60,146 nucleotides of DNA from Akkermansia sp. (GCA_017549485.1 JAFYUT010000030.1:1-60146), one strand, 5' to 3'. Counted from the first letter of the stretch, positions 43,384 to 53,159 are shown. Translations and numbers: made by a program. Notes: generated by a model from the letters alone, not told the origin.

Positions 43384-44679
43384 ATGGACAAACTCATCGT
43401 AGAAGGTGGACACCGACTGAGTGGAGCCGTTAACATCAGTGGCTCCAAGAATGCCTCCCTCCCGATTCTCGCAGCAGCATTGCTGACAGATGAACCCGTG
43501 AGAATCTCCCGTGTACCGGATGTTTCCGATACCAACTACATGATTCAGATATTGAGTCAGTTAGGCGCTTCTGTAGAGCGCTCCAGCGGCACAGTACGCA
43601 TTGAATCTCCCGATGGCATCAGCAGCAGTGCCTCGTATGAGCAGGTGCGCAAAATGCGTGCCTCTATCTGCCTGCTGGGGCCCATGATGGCACGCATGAA
43701 GCGCTGTACCCTGCCTCTGCCCGGTGGTTGTGTTATCGGGGATCGCCCCGTAGACCTGCATTTGCGTGCTATTCAGGCACTGGGAGCGCGTGTACGAGTA
43801 AAAGGCGGCAACATGGTGATTGAAGCCCCCAACGGACTTGTAGGCACCACGGTAGACATGCGTGGTGACAGCGGCCCCACCGTACTGGGTACAGATAACC
43901 TTATGATGGCTGCCGTACTGGCCAAAGGTACGACCATTATTGAATCCGCCGCCCGCGAGCCCGAGGTGATTGATTTGGCAAACTTCCTCAACAAAATGGG
44001 TGCCCGCATTGAAGGAGCCGGCTCACGCACCATCACCATTCACGGCGTAGAAAAACTGCACGGCTGCGAACACACCGTGATTCCGGATCGTATTGAAGCC
44101 GGTACTTTCATGGTTGCCGGTGCCATGTACAGTGATGGCATCACCCTCAACCGCGTATGCCGAGAGCACATGAAGAGCATCTCAGACTTACTGGTAGAGT
44201 GCGGGCACGTGGTAGAGTACAACGAGGACGGCACATCCGTATTCGTAAAACCGGGCGCCAATCCGCGCAGTGGCAAGATTCTTACCAACCCGTACCCCGG
44301 TTATCCCACCGATATGCAGGCACAGATGACGGCTCTCTTTGCCGTAACGCCCGGCATCAGTGTAGTGAAAGATACCATTTTCCCCCAGCGATTCATGCAT
44401 TGCTCAGAGCTTAAACGCATGGGAGCCAACATCAAGGTAGACAACGGCACAGCTATTATCACCGGCGTAGAGGGCCTCAGCGGGGCCCCCGTTATGGCCA
44501 GCGATTTGCGCGCCAGCGCCGCATTGGTACTGGCCGCATTGGCCGCAGAGGGTACCACGGAGATTCATCGTCTCTACCACATTGACCGTGGTTATGAAAT
44601 GCTTGACGAGAAGCTCGGTATTCTCGGTGCACACGTACGACGTGAGCTTGACCCCGAAGGGGGCCCCGTTGAACCGTAA
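43384..44679 (+). CDS. murA: UDP-GlcNAc 1-carboxyvinyltransferase
   Basis: MurA transfers enolpyruvate to UDP-GlcNAc, the first committed step of peptidoglycan synthesis. Its 431 residues begin [16 protein letters not shown] with the NISGSKNA motif. The catalytic Cys116 is in [15 protein letters not shown], so the enzyme should be fosfomycin-sensitive. The C-terminal domain motif [17 protein letters not shown] is intact. It lies outside the dcw cluster and is followed after 6 bp by a cytochrome c gene. Confidence 0.96.
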   Translation: MDKLIVEGGHRLSGAVNISGSKNASLPILAAALLTDEPVRISRVPDVSDTNYMIQILSQLGASVERSSGTVRIESPDGISSSASYEQVRKMRASICLLGPMMARMKRCTLPLPGGCVIGDRPVDLHLRAIQALGARVRVKGGNMVIEAPNGLVGTTVDMRGDSGPTVLGTDNLMMAAVLAKGTTIIESAAREPEVIDLANFLNKMGARIEGAGSRTITIHGVEKLHGCEHTVIPDRIEAGTFMVAGAMYSDGITLNRVCREHMKSISDLLVECGHVVEYNEDGTSVFVKPGANPRSGKILTNPYPGYPTDMQAQMTALFAVTPGISVVKDTIFPQRFMHCSELKRMGANIKVDNGTAIITGVEGLSGAPVMASDLRASAALVLAALAAEGTTEIHRLYHIDRGYEMLDEKLGILGAHVRRELDPEGGPVEP

Positions 44680-44685
44680 TAAGCA

Positions 44686-45270
44686 ATGAAAAAATTTGCA
44701 GCAACAGCCATCCTTGTGCTCACAGTCATAGGGATGGCTGTTCTGATTTATACAGAAAGCGCTGACAGTGAGGCTGAACGCGCAGCTCGCATGCGCGGCT
44801 GCTACTTATGCCACAGCCATTCTTTTGCAACGCAACCGCTCCCTTGTTTGAACCAATGGCAACACGGTACCCCACTTACCCCATTGGTGAGAGAAGCGCT
44901 ACAGACAAAACACCCGCACCTCCCCGGCGATGACATCGACATACTGGCGCAATACATCGCCTCCCGGCAGCTTCCCCTACTGGCAGAACGACAACATAGC
45001 TTCCGCGGGGCCGTCCTTTATGCTGCAAAATGCGCCCTTTGCCATGGCAATGACGGCGAGGGACAGCCCGGTAACTACCCACCCCTGAAAGGCTCAGAGT
45101 GGATTACCCCTTCTCCGGATAGGCCCTCTCTCGAAACAATTATACGAGAAGGTATCCAAGGCCCCATCAGTGTCAAAGGTACACAGTGGGACTCCTCCAT
45201 GCTCGCCCCCGGCATCTCCCGCTCAGAGGATATACACGCGCTCATCGAATACCTACAACGCTTCCGTTGA
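44686..45270 (+). CDS. Membrane-anchored dihaem cytochrome c
   Basis: A 194-residue protein with an N-terminal signal anchor (about 4-21) and two c-type haem-binding motifs, CYLCH (about residue 39) and CALCH (about residue 122). The second is followed by GNDGEG, typical of class I cytochromes. A Met ligand may be the SMLAPG Met near residue 170. It should face the periplasm and carry electrons. No oxidase genes are adjacent. Its start is 6 bp after murA, an unusual pairing. Confidence 0.85.
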   Translation: MKKFAATAILVLTVIGMAVLIYTESADSEAERAARMRGCYLCHSHSFATQPLPCLNQWQHGTPLTPLVREALQTKHPHLPGDDIDILAQYIASRQLPLLAERQHSFRGAVLYAAKCALCHGNDGEGQPGNYPPLKGSEWITPSPDRPSLETIIREGIQGPISVKGTQWDSSMLAPGISRSEDIHALIEYLQRFR

Positions 45271-45323
45271 TTATACGGATAATAAATAAATTACTCTTTC
45301 GCTCCGTTCACATATAAAAATAT

Positions 45324-46730
45324 ATGGATTTTTCAACAACAACGTTCTGGCTGAGTTCGGCAGTGGCTCTTTCTCTGCTGTTAATAGGCAATATCCTGTT
45401 GAGAAACAGCCCTTTACTTATACAGAAATTTCACAAATTCGGATTACTTGTATTCAGCTTAACTTTACTGGGCAGCATCAGCATAGAAACATTAGGCATT
45501 TTCATTCTCGTAACCATTGTAGCGTGGTTTGGCTGCAAATGGGGAAAACGCGCCGAGAAAAATGCCAAACGCACCATCTTGGCATGCTTGGTTATCATCC
45601 TGCTGTTACCTCTCTTTTACTACAAGTATTCGGATTTTGTCATCAATGGTATAGGAGGTCAAGAATGGGATACACTCAAGGACTTGATTATACCCGTAGG
45701 GCTCTCGTTTTACAGTTTTCAGATAATCGGCTTCTGCATAGACACGGTAAAAAACAATGCAGACATGCCCGCTTTCATCGATTACCTGAACTTTGCGAGC
45801 TTTTTCCCTCAAATTGTGGCAGGCCCCATTGAACGGCGCAGTGACCTTCTGTCCCAAATGCAGGCGCTCAATTTAAAATTACTTCCGGACAACATCCGCA
45901 CCGGGCTACCCTACGTTATATTGGGTTTATTTTTCAAACTGGTCATGGCTGATAATTTAGCCTTAGCATTTCATGCTCATTACCAAGGTGATAATGCTCT
46001 GATTATCTGGTTCAACAATATACTGTTCACCTTTCGCATCTATTTTGATTTTGCAGGTTATGGTTTAACCGCATACGGCATTGCAGCCTGCATGGGAATA
46101 CGCCTGCGCATGAACTTCCTGAGCCCCTATACCGCAAGCAATATCTCAGAATTTTGGCGCAGATGGCATACCTCACTCACCCTGTGGTTCCGAGATTACA
46201 TTTATTTCCCCATGGGAGGCAGCCGCACTTCACGATGGGCTATCAACATCGTGTTGGTGTTTGCAATATCCGGTATTTGGCACGGAGCCGGGTGGAACTT
46301 CATGATTTGGGGCTCATTAGCAGGCATTGCCATGGTAGCCCACAGATTATTCCGTATCAGAGGCTTCAAACTCCCGGGGATTGTAGGTTGGGTGATAACG
46401 TTCTCCCTGATGGTAGTTATATGGATGTTCTTTCACGAAACCCATATTCCCACACTACAACATCAGTTAGCAGTTATTGTCCATCCGGAAAATTACAACT
46501 TACAGGGTTTCATTGAGGAAGTAAAAAATAGCAACCAAACCGGAGCCATTGCCATATTATTCAGCATCATGTCGTTTATCATTATCGGGGTCGAATATAT
46601 GGCCGGCCGAAAAAAACAAGATGAACCCTACGGGTATTTCGTCACCCCAACTGCATGCAGTATCATGATAGCATTAATGATACTGCTGGGCAGCAGAGAG
46701 CCTAACCCTTTCATTTATTTTGTTTTCTGA
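45324..46730 (+). CDS. MBOAT family O-acyltransferase (AlgI-like)
   Basis: A 468-residue membrane protein with about ten or more transmembrane helices. MBOAT landmarks are YFDFAGYGLTAYGIA, NISEFWRRWHTSLT, FRDYIYFPMGG and the catalytic His in ISGIWHGAGWNF. Such proteins pass acyl groups across the membrane to acetylate exported polysaccharides, together with an SGNH or AlgJ/AlgX-type partner. That partner appears to be the next gene, 3 bp downstream. The region is AT-richer than its surroundings. Confidence 0.92.
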   Translation: MDFSTTTFWLSSAVALSLLLIGNILLRNSPLLIQKFHKFGLLVFSLTLLGSISIETLGIFILVTIVAWFGCKWGKRAEKNAKRTILACLVIILLLPLFYYKYSDFVINGIGGQEWDTLKDLIIPVGLSFYSFQIIGFCIDTVKNNADMPAFIDYLNFASFFPQIVAGPIERRSDLLSQMQALNLKLLPDNIRTGLPYVILGLFFKLVMADNLALAFHAHYQGDNALIIWFNNILFTFRIYFDFAGYGLTAYGIAACMGIRLRMNFLSPYTASNISEFWRRWHTSLTLWFRDYIYFPMGGSRTSRWAINIVLVFAISGIWHGAGWNFMIWGSLAGIAMVAHRLFRIRGFKLPGIVGWVITFSLMVVIWMFFHETHIPTLQHQLAVIVHPENYNLQGFIEEVKNSNQTGAIAILFSIMSFIIIGVEYMAGRKKQDEPYGYFVTPTACSIMIALMILLGSREPNPFIYFVF

Positions 46731-46733
46731 GCC

Positions 46734-47786
46734 ATGAAACGACTTATCATTGCCATTATCATAGGTCTCATAGCAGGCGGTTTGTGCTCCCTTTTATATG
46801 ACCGGCACATATCCCCCAACGACAATTATTTTGCCGCTGCTACAAAAAAATCTGATTCATGGGCCGAAAAATTAAGAGCAGAATCCCAGGAACCGTGCTA
46901 TATATTCACCGGTTGCTCCGAGGTACGCATGGGAATAGACCCGGCCATCATGCTGAATGAATACGGGGTTCGCGCCATCAATGCAGGCGGACAAGCAGGA
47001 TACGGCTTTGCCTGCAATACTGTATTAGGTCTCAGCTATCTGCAACAGGGAGACCATCTCATGGTCTCTATAAGAGGTACCTACCTACCGGAAAGCGGGG
47101 GTATAGACCCACGCGGTCTCAAGTTCTGTTGGCGTATCTTGGGGGCATCCATGTTCGACAACAACATACTTCACTTTAATGTTAAGACCTTCAAAGAAAT
47201 TATTCTCAACAACTCCGGCGAAATCAGTCTATTCTTGGTCAAAGCCTTAACCACACCGAACAACATATACAAGTACGACCATGACACGGTAATTCATGAC
47301 TCCGGGTGGTGTGAGAACAACATCAAAGTCCCCCTGTCAGGTACCGCTTATGCACCGGCAGAAAAAATAAATGTTCATTTCAGAGACGACCTGAAAAGTC
47401 TACTTCTGAAATTGAAAGAAGAGTGCCGAAAACGAGGCGCCCACATGAGCCTTTACCTTTTCACCAATTTCAGTAATGACACGGTAAAACCATACATGAT
47501 ACTCACCGCTATGAGTTATATGGAAGCCGGATTAAGCGTTCTCAAAGATGAAACTTTCGGGGTTGAGCCGGATATTTCATGCTTTGCAGACTCGCCCTCT
47601 CACCTCAGCACCAAAGGTACGATAAAACAATCTCGAAGGGTGGCAGAAAGCATCTCTCTCAACAAATACTGGACCATGGAAGAACTGGAGGAGGAACTAC
47701 GCCGCTGCGGTTACAACAAGGACGGCAGCCGCATCAGGCCCATCTATGACCCAAGAGACGATATTTTCTTTACCAATTTCAAATGA
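46734..47786 (+). CDS. SGNH-like O-acetyltransferase partner of MBOAT
   Basis: A 350-residue protein with an N-terminal membrane anchor (about 3-22) and a periplasmic domain. Near residue 60 FTGCSEVRMGIDP fits SGNH block I, with Ser as nucleophile and Cys in place of the usual Asp/Asn. Near the end, ADSPSHLSTKGT provides the Asp...His pair. This is the layout of DltD/AlgJ-like proteins, which put acetyl groups delivered by an MBOAT protein on a glycan. Overall identity to known families is not obvious, so the call rests on these motifs and the 3-bp spacing. Confidence 0.65.
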   Translation: MKRLIIAIIIGLIAGGLCSLLYDRHISPNDNYFAAATKKSDSWAEKLRAESQEPCYIFTGCSEVRMGIDPAIMLNEYGVRAINAGGQAGYGFACNTVLGLSYLQQGDHLMVSIRGTYLPESGGIDPRGLKFCWRILGASMFDNNILHFNVKTFKEIILNNSGEISLFLVKALTTPNNIYKYDHDTVIHDSGWCENNIKVPLSGTAYAPAEKINVHFRDDLKSLLLKLKEECRKRGAHMSLYLFTNFSNDTVKPYMILTAMSYMEAGLSVLKDETFGVEPDISCFADSPSHLSTKGTIKQSRRVAESISLNKYWTMEELEEELRRCGYNKDGSRIRPIYDPRDDIFFTNFK

Positions 47787-47790
47787 ACGA

Positions 47791-47832
47791 AAAAAATAAC
47801 CCGCAACCATAAACGATTGCGGGTTATTTTTT
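47791..47832. terminator. Bidirectional Rho-independent terminator
   Basis: A perfect 16-bp stem (AAAAAATAACCCGCAA paired with TTGCGGGTTATTTTTT) with a 10-nt loop gives T-runs on both strands. It serves the MBOAT/SGNH pair and the convergent pepP. Confidence 0.93.
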
Positions 47833-47848
47833 ACGGCAATGTCGAGAT

Positions 47849-49144
47849 TTAACGGGCCATGAGAGCCTCAATATCGGCTACATCCATAGGTGCTCCGGGT
47901 ATCAAATCCTCAGCATGGTCGGCATGGATAAGGACATCGGTCTCAATACGGATACCGATATTCTCATCGGGTATGTATATACCGGGCTCGATGGTCCATA
48001 CCTGATTTTCAGCAAATACGGGGTCAGCCGGGCCTACATCGTGCACATCCAATCCTATGGGATGAGAGGTACCATGCATGAAATATTTGCGCACGCAGAG
48101 CGGATTCTCCGGGGCGGCATCCACCTCTTCCTGCGTCAGCAGGCCCAACTTGACAAGCTCAGCAGCCATACGCACACGCACCATGCGCTCATACTCGGAC
48201 TTCTTAAGCCCCGGCAACATAATCTCACGTGCATAACGGTGTACGGCAAGGCAAGCCTCATAAACAGCCTTTTGTCGCGGTGTATACTTACCATTAGCCG
48301 GTATGGTGCGGGTCATATCGCCGGCATAGCCACCATACTCAGCACCGATATCCATGAGAATCAGAGAGCCATCCTCACATACCTTGTGGTTAGAAATATA
48401 GTGCAGCACACAAGTATCATTACCGGATGCAATGATGGGATGGAATGAGAACTTACGTGCGCGGCGGCGAATATAAGCAGCACTGAGCAGAGCCTCAATT
48501 TCCCACTCACCCATACCCGGCTTAATGCTGCTGAGCACCTCTACCCAGCCCTCACCGGAGATACGGCAAGCCTCGCGCAATTGCACCAGCTCCTCCTCAG
48601 ACTTCACCAAACGCATGGAAGCCAAAATATCGTAGAGGCTCTGCAACTTGGCATCGGGGTATGAAGCCTGCAAAGCGGCAGCCATACGTTCATTGCGCGT
48701 CTGCACATAGGTCAAGCGGCGGGGGTGATTATCGCGATCCAGCCAAACTTCCTTAGCCGCAGGCACCCAAGCGGCAAGCAAGGCATTATACTCATCAGTC
48801 CAGCGCACATCTTCAATACCGCACATCGCAGTAGCTGCTTCCTTAGTCAAGCGAGCCCCCTCCCAGATGACGATGTGCTCATTCGTTTCTCGCAAAAGCA
48901 GAGTATCTTCATGCTTTCCATCCTCCGACACTCGCATCAACAGCACCGTTTCTTCTTGGTCAATGCCGGTCAGATAAAAAAGATTGGCGTTCTGGTGATG
49001 AGCCAGTGTACCATCGGCATTCGTGGGGTAAATATCATTAGAATGAACAATCACCAAACTACCGGCGGGAAGCTGCGCAGCCAATTTATCACGTGTGGCC
49101 TGATAGAAAGAAGCAGGAATAGGTTCGTATCTGAGTGTATGCAT
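47849..49144 (-). CDS. pepP: Xaa-Pro aminopeptidase
   Basis: This metallopeptidase removes the N-terminal residue before proline. The 431 residues from ATG 49144 have the aminopeptidase P N-terminal domain (about 1-160, with NANLFYLTGIDQEETVLL) and the pita-bread catalytic domain. The metal ligands are recognisable in LILMDIGAEYGGYAGDMTRT (two Asp), FMHGTSHPIGLDVHDVG (His) and the two late Glu (TIEPGIY and GIRIETD). The start is fixed by AAGGAG 8 nt upstream. The GTG-started longer frame has no such support. Confidence 0.93.
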   Translation of the reverse strand: MHTLRYEPIPASFYQATRDKLAAQLPAGSLVIVHSNDIYPTNADGTLAHHQNANLFYLTGIDQEETVLLMRVSEDGKHEDTLLLRETNEHIVIWEGARLTKEAATAMCGIEDVRWTDEYNALLAAWVPAAKEVWLDRDNHPRRLTYVQTRNERMAAALQASYPDAKLQSLYDILASMRLVKSEEELVQLREACRISGEGWVEVLSSIKPGMGEWEIEALLSAAYIRRRARKFSFHPIIASGNDTCVLHYISNHKVCEDGSLILMDIGAEYGGYAGDMTRTIPANGKYTPRQKAVYEACLAVHRYAREIMLPGLKKSEYERMVRVRMAAELVKLGLLTQEEVDAAPENPLCVRKYFMHGTSHPIGLDVHDVGPADPVFAENQVWTIEPGIYIPDENIGIRIETDVLIHADHAEDLIPGAPMDVADIEALMAR

Positions 49145-49169
49145 GGTATTAACTCCTTGTATGAGCCTC

Positions 49170-49198
49170 ATTATACCTGCTTACCCCAAGCTCTGCAA
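49170..49198 (-). promoter_or_regulatory. Promoter of pepP
   Basis: On the minus strand TTGCAG (49198-49193) and a perfect TATAAT (49175-49170) are 17 bp apart. The leader would be 19 nt and carries AAGGAG. Confidence 0.6.
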
Positions 49199-49270
49199 TC
49201 ACAAATCGTGGCTGCGGTATTCAAAATCAGGGTTGCCAGCACCGTAAAAATCTGCTATCATGAGCGGCAG

Positions 49271-49474
49271 ATGAAAATTGACTACGCAACGCTCAATTTC
49301 AGGTGTCCGGATGAAGATTTTGACACCATGTGTGAGCTGTGCGAGCAAAACGAGATATCGCCCTCCGATTACATCACACAGGCCATACTCATGTACACCG
49401 ACCGCGCCGAACAAGAGGGGTTATTCCCCACATCGGCAAAAGCAGAATCCACCTCCACCATCACCCATGGCTAA
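49271..49474 (+). CDS. Small ribbon-helix-helix-like protein
   Basis: A 67-residue protein. ATG 49271 was chosen because the preceding part of the frame lies antisense to pepP. Residues 5-45 (TLNFRCPDEDFDTMCELC...NEISPSDYITQAI) look like a MetJ/Arc-type ribbon-helix-helix: one strand, then two helices separated by a short turn. The tail is Ser/Thr-rich. It overlaps the mnmA start by 8 bp, so the two should be cotranscribed. It may be a small DNA-binding regulator. There is no toxin gene next to it. Confidence 0.55.
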   Translation: MKIDYATLNFRCPDEDFDTMCELCEQNEISPSDYITQAILMYTDRAEQEGLFPTSAKAESTSTITHG

Positions 49475-50555
49475 GATATTGGTAGCCCTCAGTGGCGGCG
49501 TAGACAGCGCCGCAGCCGCAGCCCTGCTCACCGAGCAGGGGCATGAAGTTGTTGCCGCCTACATGAAAAACTGGGTGAATGAAGAAAACATCCCCGGAGA
49601 ATGCCCGTGGGAGCAAGACATAGAAGACGCCTTGGGCGTATGCCGCAAATTGGGCATTGAGCTGCGTGTGGTAGATTTGATTGAACAATACCGCTCACGC
49701 GTCGTTAACTACTTGATAGAAGGTTACCGCAATGGCTCCACCCCCAATCCCGATGTACTGTGCAACCGCGAGATGAAGTTCGGTGTACTATTGGACTATG
49801 CTCTGGAGCAAGGCTTTACCTCCGTAGCCACGGGGCACTATGCCAACAGGCTGGATATTGAGGGCGAGGGCAGCTACATTCTGCGTGGGGCAGACCGCAA
49901 TAAAGACCAATCCTACTTTTTAGCCCTCATGCGCCCGGAGCAGGTGGCTCACGCCGTATTCCCCGTGGGGCAAATAACCAAGCCGCAAGTGCGTGAAATT
50001 GCCCGCCGCTTTGCCCTACCCAATGCCGAGAAAAAAGACTCCCAGGGCATTTGCTTCATCGGACAAGTGAAAATGAGCGACTTTTTGCGCCACTACCTGC
50101 CGGATAACCCCGGTGATATCGTGGACCTCAAGGGCAAAAAGCTCGGGCGGCATGATGGTTTGCACCTCTTCACCATGGGGCAGCGTAAGGGGCACCATGT
50201 GGCATCCCCCCGCGAGGGCGTAGCCTACGTAGTGGTAGGGAAAGATTTGAAACGCAATCGCCTTATTTTGGGGTATGAGGGAGAGGAAACCCCGGGGCTG
50301 TATACGCGCAGTGCCGTCATCGGCTCCGTCACCAACACCTTGTTACCCCTGCCCGAGCGAGTGATGGCACAGCCCCGCTACCGTGCGGCAGCCGTACACG
50401 CCACCTGCACCCCCATTGCTGCGGGGCGTTACCGCTTGGACTTTGACACCCCTGTACGAGCACTGGCACTGGGGCAGGTCTGCGCCGTTTATGCGCCCGA
50501 TGCCGACCGAGGCGAGCGCCTTCTGGGCGGTGGATTCTTTGAAGAAATTCTGTAA
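49467..50555 (+). CDS. mnmA: tRNA-specific 2-thiouridylase
   Basis: MnmA makes the 2-thio group of mnm5s2U34 in tRNA-Lys, -Glu and -Gln, using ATP and a sulfur-relay Cys. The 362 residues from ATG 49467 start with the PP-loop LVALSGGVDSAAAAALL. The two catalytic cysteines are in PDVLCNREMKFG and KDSQGICFIG. The C-terminal beta-barrel is present. The frame is open 63 codons upstream but that part overlaps the small RHH gene. It ends 14 bp before the convergent hypothetical gene, with no terminator between. Confidence 0.95.
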   Translation: MAKILVALSGGVDSAAAAALLTEQGHEVVAAYMKNWVNEENIPGECPWEQDIEDALGVCRKLGIELRVVDLIEQYRSRVVNYLIEGYRNGSTPNPDVLCNREMKFGVLLDYALEQGFTSVATGHYANRLDIEGEGSYILRGADRNKDQSYFLALMRPEQVAHAVFPVGQITKPQVREIARRFALPNAEKKDSQGICFIGQVKMSDFLRHYLPDNPGDIVDLKGKKLGRHDGLHLFTMGQRKGHHVASPREGVAYVVVGKDLKRNRLILGYEGEETPGLYTRSAVIGSVTNTLLPLPERVMAQPRYRAAAVHATCTPIAAGRYRLDFDTPVRALALGQVCAVYAPDADRGERLLGGGFFEEIL

Positions 50556-50569
50556 GTAAGAGCGCAAGC

Positions 50570-52525
50570 TTATTCCGTTAATAGAATCTTAACGGGAATA
50601 ACCTTTTCTACTTGTTCTGCAAGGATAGAATCCGCAGACAATGAGCCATCTGCCTCAAAAATACGCCACTGAGAGGTTGCACCATTCACGGCATAATCGG
50701 GGGCATACCCCACATAGCGCACCGTTCGACCAATCTGCGAAGTAAAGTCCTTCTCATCAATAAAGAAAATGGGCGTGCGTTCTATAAAATCATGAATTTC
50801 CTGCTCTGCATAAACCACCGGTTGTTGATAAACAGGCTCCAGTAAAACGGTAGAAGCGCCACCGACCGGCACATAGGAGCGATAACGCACTATCGGGTTC
50901 CACGGTGTACCACCCTGCCCCTCACGTTTATAGGTAACGGATTGTACCTTGTTGATATCAGATGCGGAGACCGTGACCACCACCTCTGTTTCATTACCGC
51001 ACAACTGTAACGGCACCGCTATATCCAGCTCGCGGGTTTGTTCCAGCAACAATTTTTCCCACTTCAGGTAGCGCGCGTCCTCCAATTTACCCAACACCTC
51101 ATCATCAATGAATACTCGCAAATAATGCGCCACATCTTCCGCTGTATAATCAGCATCCTCTGCTATTTCAATAAGCTCCTCCAGCGGAGATTCCAACTGC
51201 CGCACCAGCGCATACCCGGCCACGCATTCCGGAATACGCTTATGCCTATATGTATCCCAATAAAGAATGGTAGCAGCGGCAGCCATTTCTTCATCTTCCT
51301 TCTCATGCCGCTCATCATACGGATGATTGATGGATACAACAGAATCAGCACGCAGCAAGGACTCCATGCGAGCCACGGCTTGTTCTACCTCTTCCTCGCT
51401 ATAGTTCGGTATTTCCGTAATGGGAGTGAGCTCCTCTTCATCGTCGGAATCATACTCATCATACGGCTTTACAACATCCTCCTGCGGCGGTTCTACAGCC
51501 TGCATAACCAGCGGCAACAAACCGGGACAACGCTGTTGCAACGCAGGATACAGGTGATGAACCGGTTTTTCCTGAGTCACAGGGGGTGGGGGCTCCGTCT
51601 TCACGCTCTCAGGCTGCAATAACGGTAGGAGCAAATCCAGCAATTCATCACCATGTTGTCTGTCTCTTATCCGTTGGGCATACTTCAACTTCAAGCGGTC
51701 ACGGAACATGGAATCGTTACTCAAATAAAAGAGCCCGCAATACTCTTCCGCAACATCATCAGGCACAACATCCTGAGAATGGGTATTCCCCATCATACGG
51801 ATACAATAGGTAGCCAGTTCCGGCGTGGTATTACCACGGGCCAACAACAACCGCAAAGCCTGCGGACAATCTGCCATGGTTGCCAAAGCCACGGGCGGGT
51901 GGTCGAACAAGCAATCTGTCTCATCAAATGAGGCATAGCGACAAAACAGCTCTGCCAGCGGCTCTACCTCCGTTGTTCCCATAACAAAACGAAACAGCAC
52001 CCCGGCAGGTGTCATACCGCTCTTACCACGAGCCCCCCAATTCAGTCCGGGAGTGCGGAACAGTTGCTCCGCCATTTGCAAATACTCCTCACGCGTGTGC
52101 GGCAGCGGCTGCACGGATTCATGCTCCTTTTTTCCCACCAGGTAATACTGCATCAGCAGATTTTCCACAAACTCCTCCGCCATCTCGGGATGGGCACGCA
52201 ACACCTCTCGGTAGGCTTGTATCTTTTTCTCCACCGTGTCACCACTGTGTAAAATGTGGTACAACTCTACGGAGCGGGTTTCCATATACTCCTCCGTGCG
52301 GTCATAGGATGAACGGCCAAACTCTTCACTTTCTTCCTCCCACTGCATGGGGGACAGTATTATGCCTATATTACGCGCGCACAGCTCTGAAAAAAACAGC
52401 TCATGCGGATTCTCGGCAGCCTGCATCATGGCATATACGCGAGCCTCCTCATCTTTGGTACAAATGGCAGATGCAACAGGTGAGACTATCAACAAAAGGG
52501 AAGCAATCAGGGTAGAAAATTTCAT
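50570..52525 (-). CDS. Secreted 651-residue protein of unknown function
   Basis: I do not recognise this protein. It has a signal peptide (MKFSTLIASLLLIVSPVASA, cleaved near residue 20). The first half is helical and acidic, with a stretch near 195-250 (MTPAGVLFRFV...CPQALRLLLARG) that looks like degenerate ankyrin helices. The middle (about 340-400) is very acidic (EYDSDDEEELTPITE). The last 140 residues appear beta-rich. It might belong to the ankyrin-protein group in this window. The predicted transcript is leaderless. Confidence 0.7.
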   Translation of the reverse strand: MKFSTLIASLLLIVSPVASAICTKDEEARVYAMMQAAENPHELFFSELCARNIGIILSPMQWEEESEEFGRSSYDRTEEYMETRSVELYHILHSGDTVEKKIQAYREVLRAHPEMAEEFVENLLMQYYLVGKKEHESVQPLPHTREEYLQMAEQLFRTPGLNWGARGKSGMTPAGVLFRFVMGTTEVEPLAELFCRYASFDETDCLFDHPPVALATMADCPQALRLLLARGNTTPELATYCIRMMGNTHSQDVVPDDVAEEYCGLFYLSNDSMFRDRLKLKYAQRIRDRQHGDELLDLLLPLLQPESVKTEPPPPVTQEKPVHHLYPALQQRCPGLLPLVMQAVEPPQEDVVKPYDEYDSDDEEELTPITEIPNYSEEEVEQAVARMESLLRADSVVSINHPYDERHEKEDEEMAAAATILYWDTYRHKRIPECVAGYALVRQLESPLEELIEIAEDADYTAEDVAHYLRVFIDDEVLGKLEDARYLKWEKLLLEQTRELDIAVPLQLCGNETEVVVTVSASDINKVQSVTYKREGQGGTPWNPIVRYRSYVPVGGASTVLLEPVYQQPVVYAEQEIHDFIERTPIFFIDEKDFTSQIGRTVRYVGYAPDYAVNGATSQWRIFEADGSLSADSILAEQVEKVIPVKILLTE

Positions 52526-52532
52526 ATGGGCT

Positions 52533-52560
52533 ATTGTACCAAAGTATTACACCATAGCAA
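52533..52560 (-). promoter_or_regulatory. Promoter of the 651-residue protein gene, predicted leaderless
   Basis: On the minus strand TTGCTA (52560-52555) and TACAAT (52538-52533) are 16 bp apart, placing the start at 52526, one base before ATG 52525. Confidence 0.55.
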
Positions 52561-52571
52561 GAAAAAAGTAA

Positions 52572-53153
52572 TTACTTTACAGATGTCAACATCACCAGCT
52601 TGCGGGCAAAGTCAACCAAAGCCAAGGCTCTGTCCGTTCTCAAAAAGTCCGGATTCAGTCCCCAACGCCCCAAACGCCAGCGATCCAGAGCATCAGCATC
52701 CTTGAATATTTTATACAGTTTCACCACCAAATCCGCAGAATCCGGAAACGCCGCACGAATAGCTTCCTCGCCGCGTTCATCTCGGCGGTCATGGTACCGC
52801 ATCAGATACGCAGCTTCAGGCAAGAAAGTCACCTCCTCATGAGACTTGCAGAATTCCTCATAAAAAACCGCAGCACGCGCACCGTGCCCCGTATCCTTAC
52901 CGTCCGATTCCCTGCAGGTATCATGAAACACAGAGGCATGCGCCAAGATGTTGAGCGAACGTCTGTCTTCCCCCACCACACCGGCTGCTATCAACAAGGC
53001 ATAGAGCAGCACACGCTCACTATGGGCCGTAGAATGAATCGTACTATCAGCCAACTGAAACGGAATGGCCTGATACATATACTCAGCCCATTTCTTAAAA
53101 CACTTACCGACGGCGGGTGGCAATGCTCTCACAAACTTGCTTGGTACTATCAT
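52572..53153 (-). CDS. HD-domain phosphohydrolase
   Basis: A 193-residue protein of the HD superfamily of metal-dependent phosphohydrolases. The metal ligands are plausible: His in STAHSERVLL, the His-Asp pair in SVFHDTCRE, a His in TGHGARAA and a late Asp in KDADALDRWRLG. Substrate is unknown; relatives act on nucleotides or signalling nucleotides. It lies upstream of the 651-residue protein gene on the same strand with its own leaderless promoter, and no partner domain is fused. Confidence 0.8.
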   Translation of the reverse strand: MIVPSKFVRALPPAVGKCFKKWAEYMYQAIPFQLADSTIHSTAHSERVLLYALLIAAGVVGEDRRSLNILAHASVFHDTCRESDGKDTGHGARAAVFYEEFCKSHEEVTFLPEAAYLMRYHDRRDERGEEAIRAAFPDSADLVVKLYKIFKDADALDRWRLGRWGLNPDFLRTDRALALVDFARKLVMLTSVK

Positions 53154-53159
53154 GGTATC

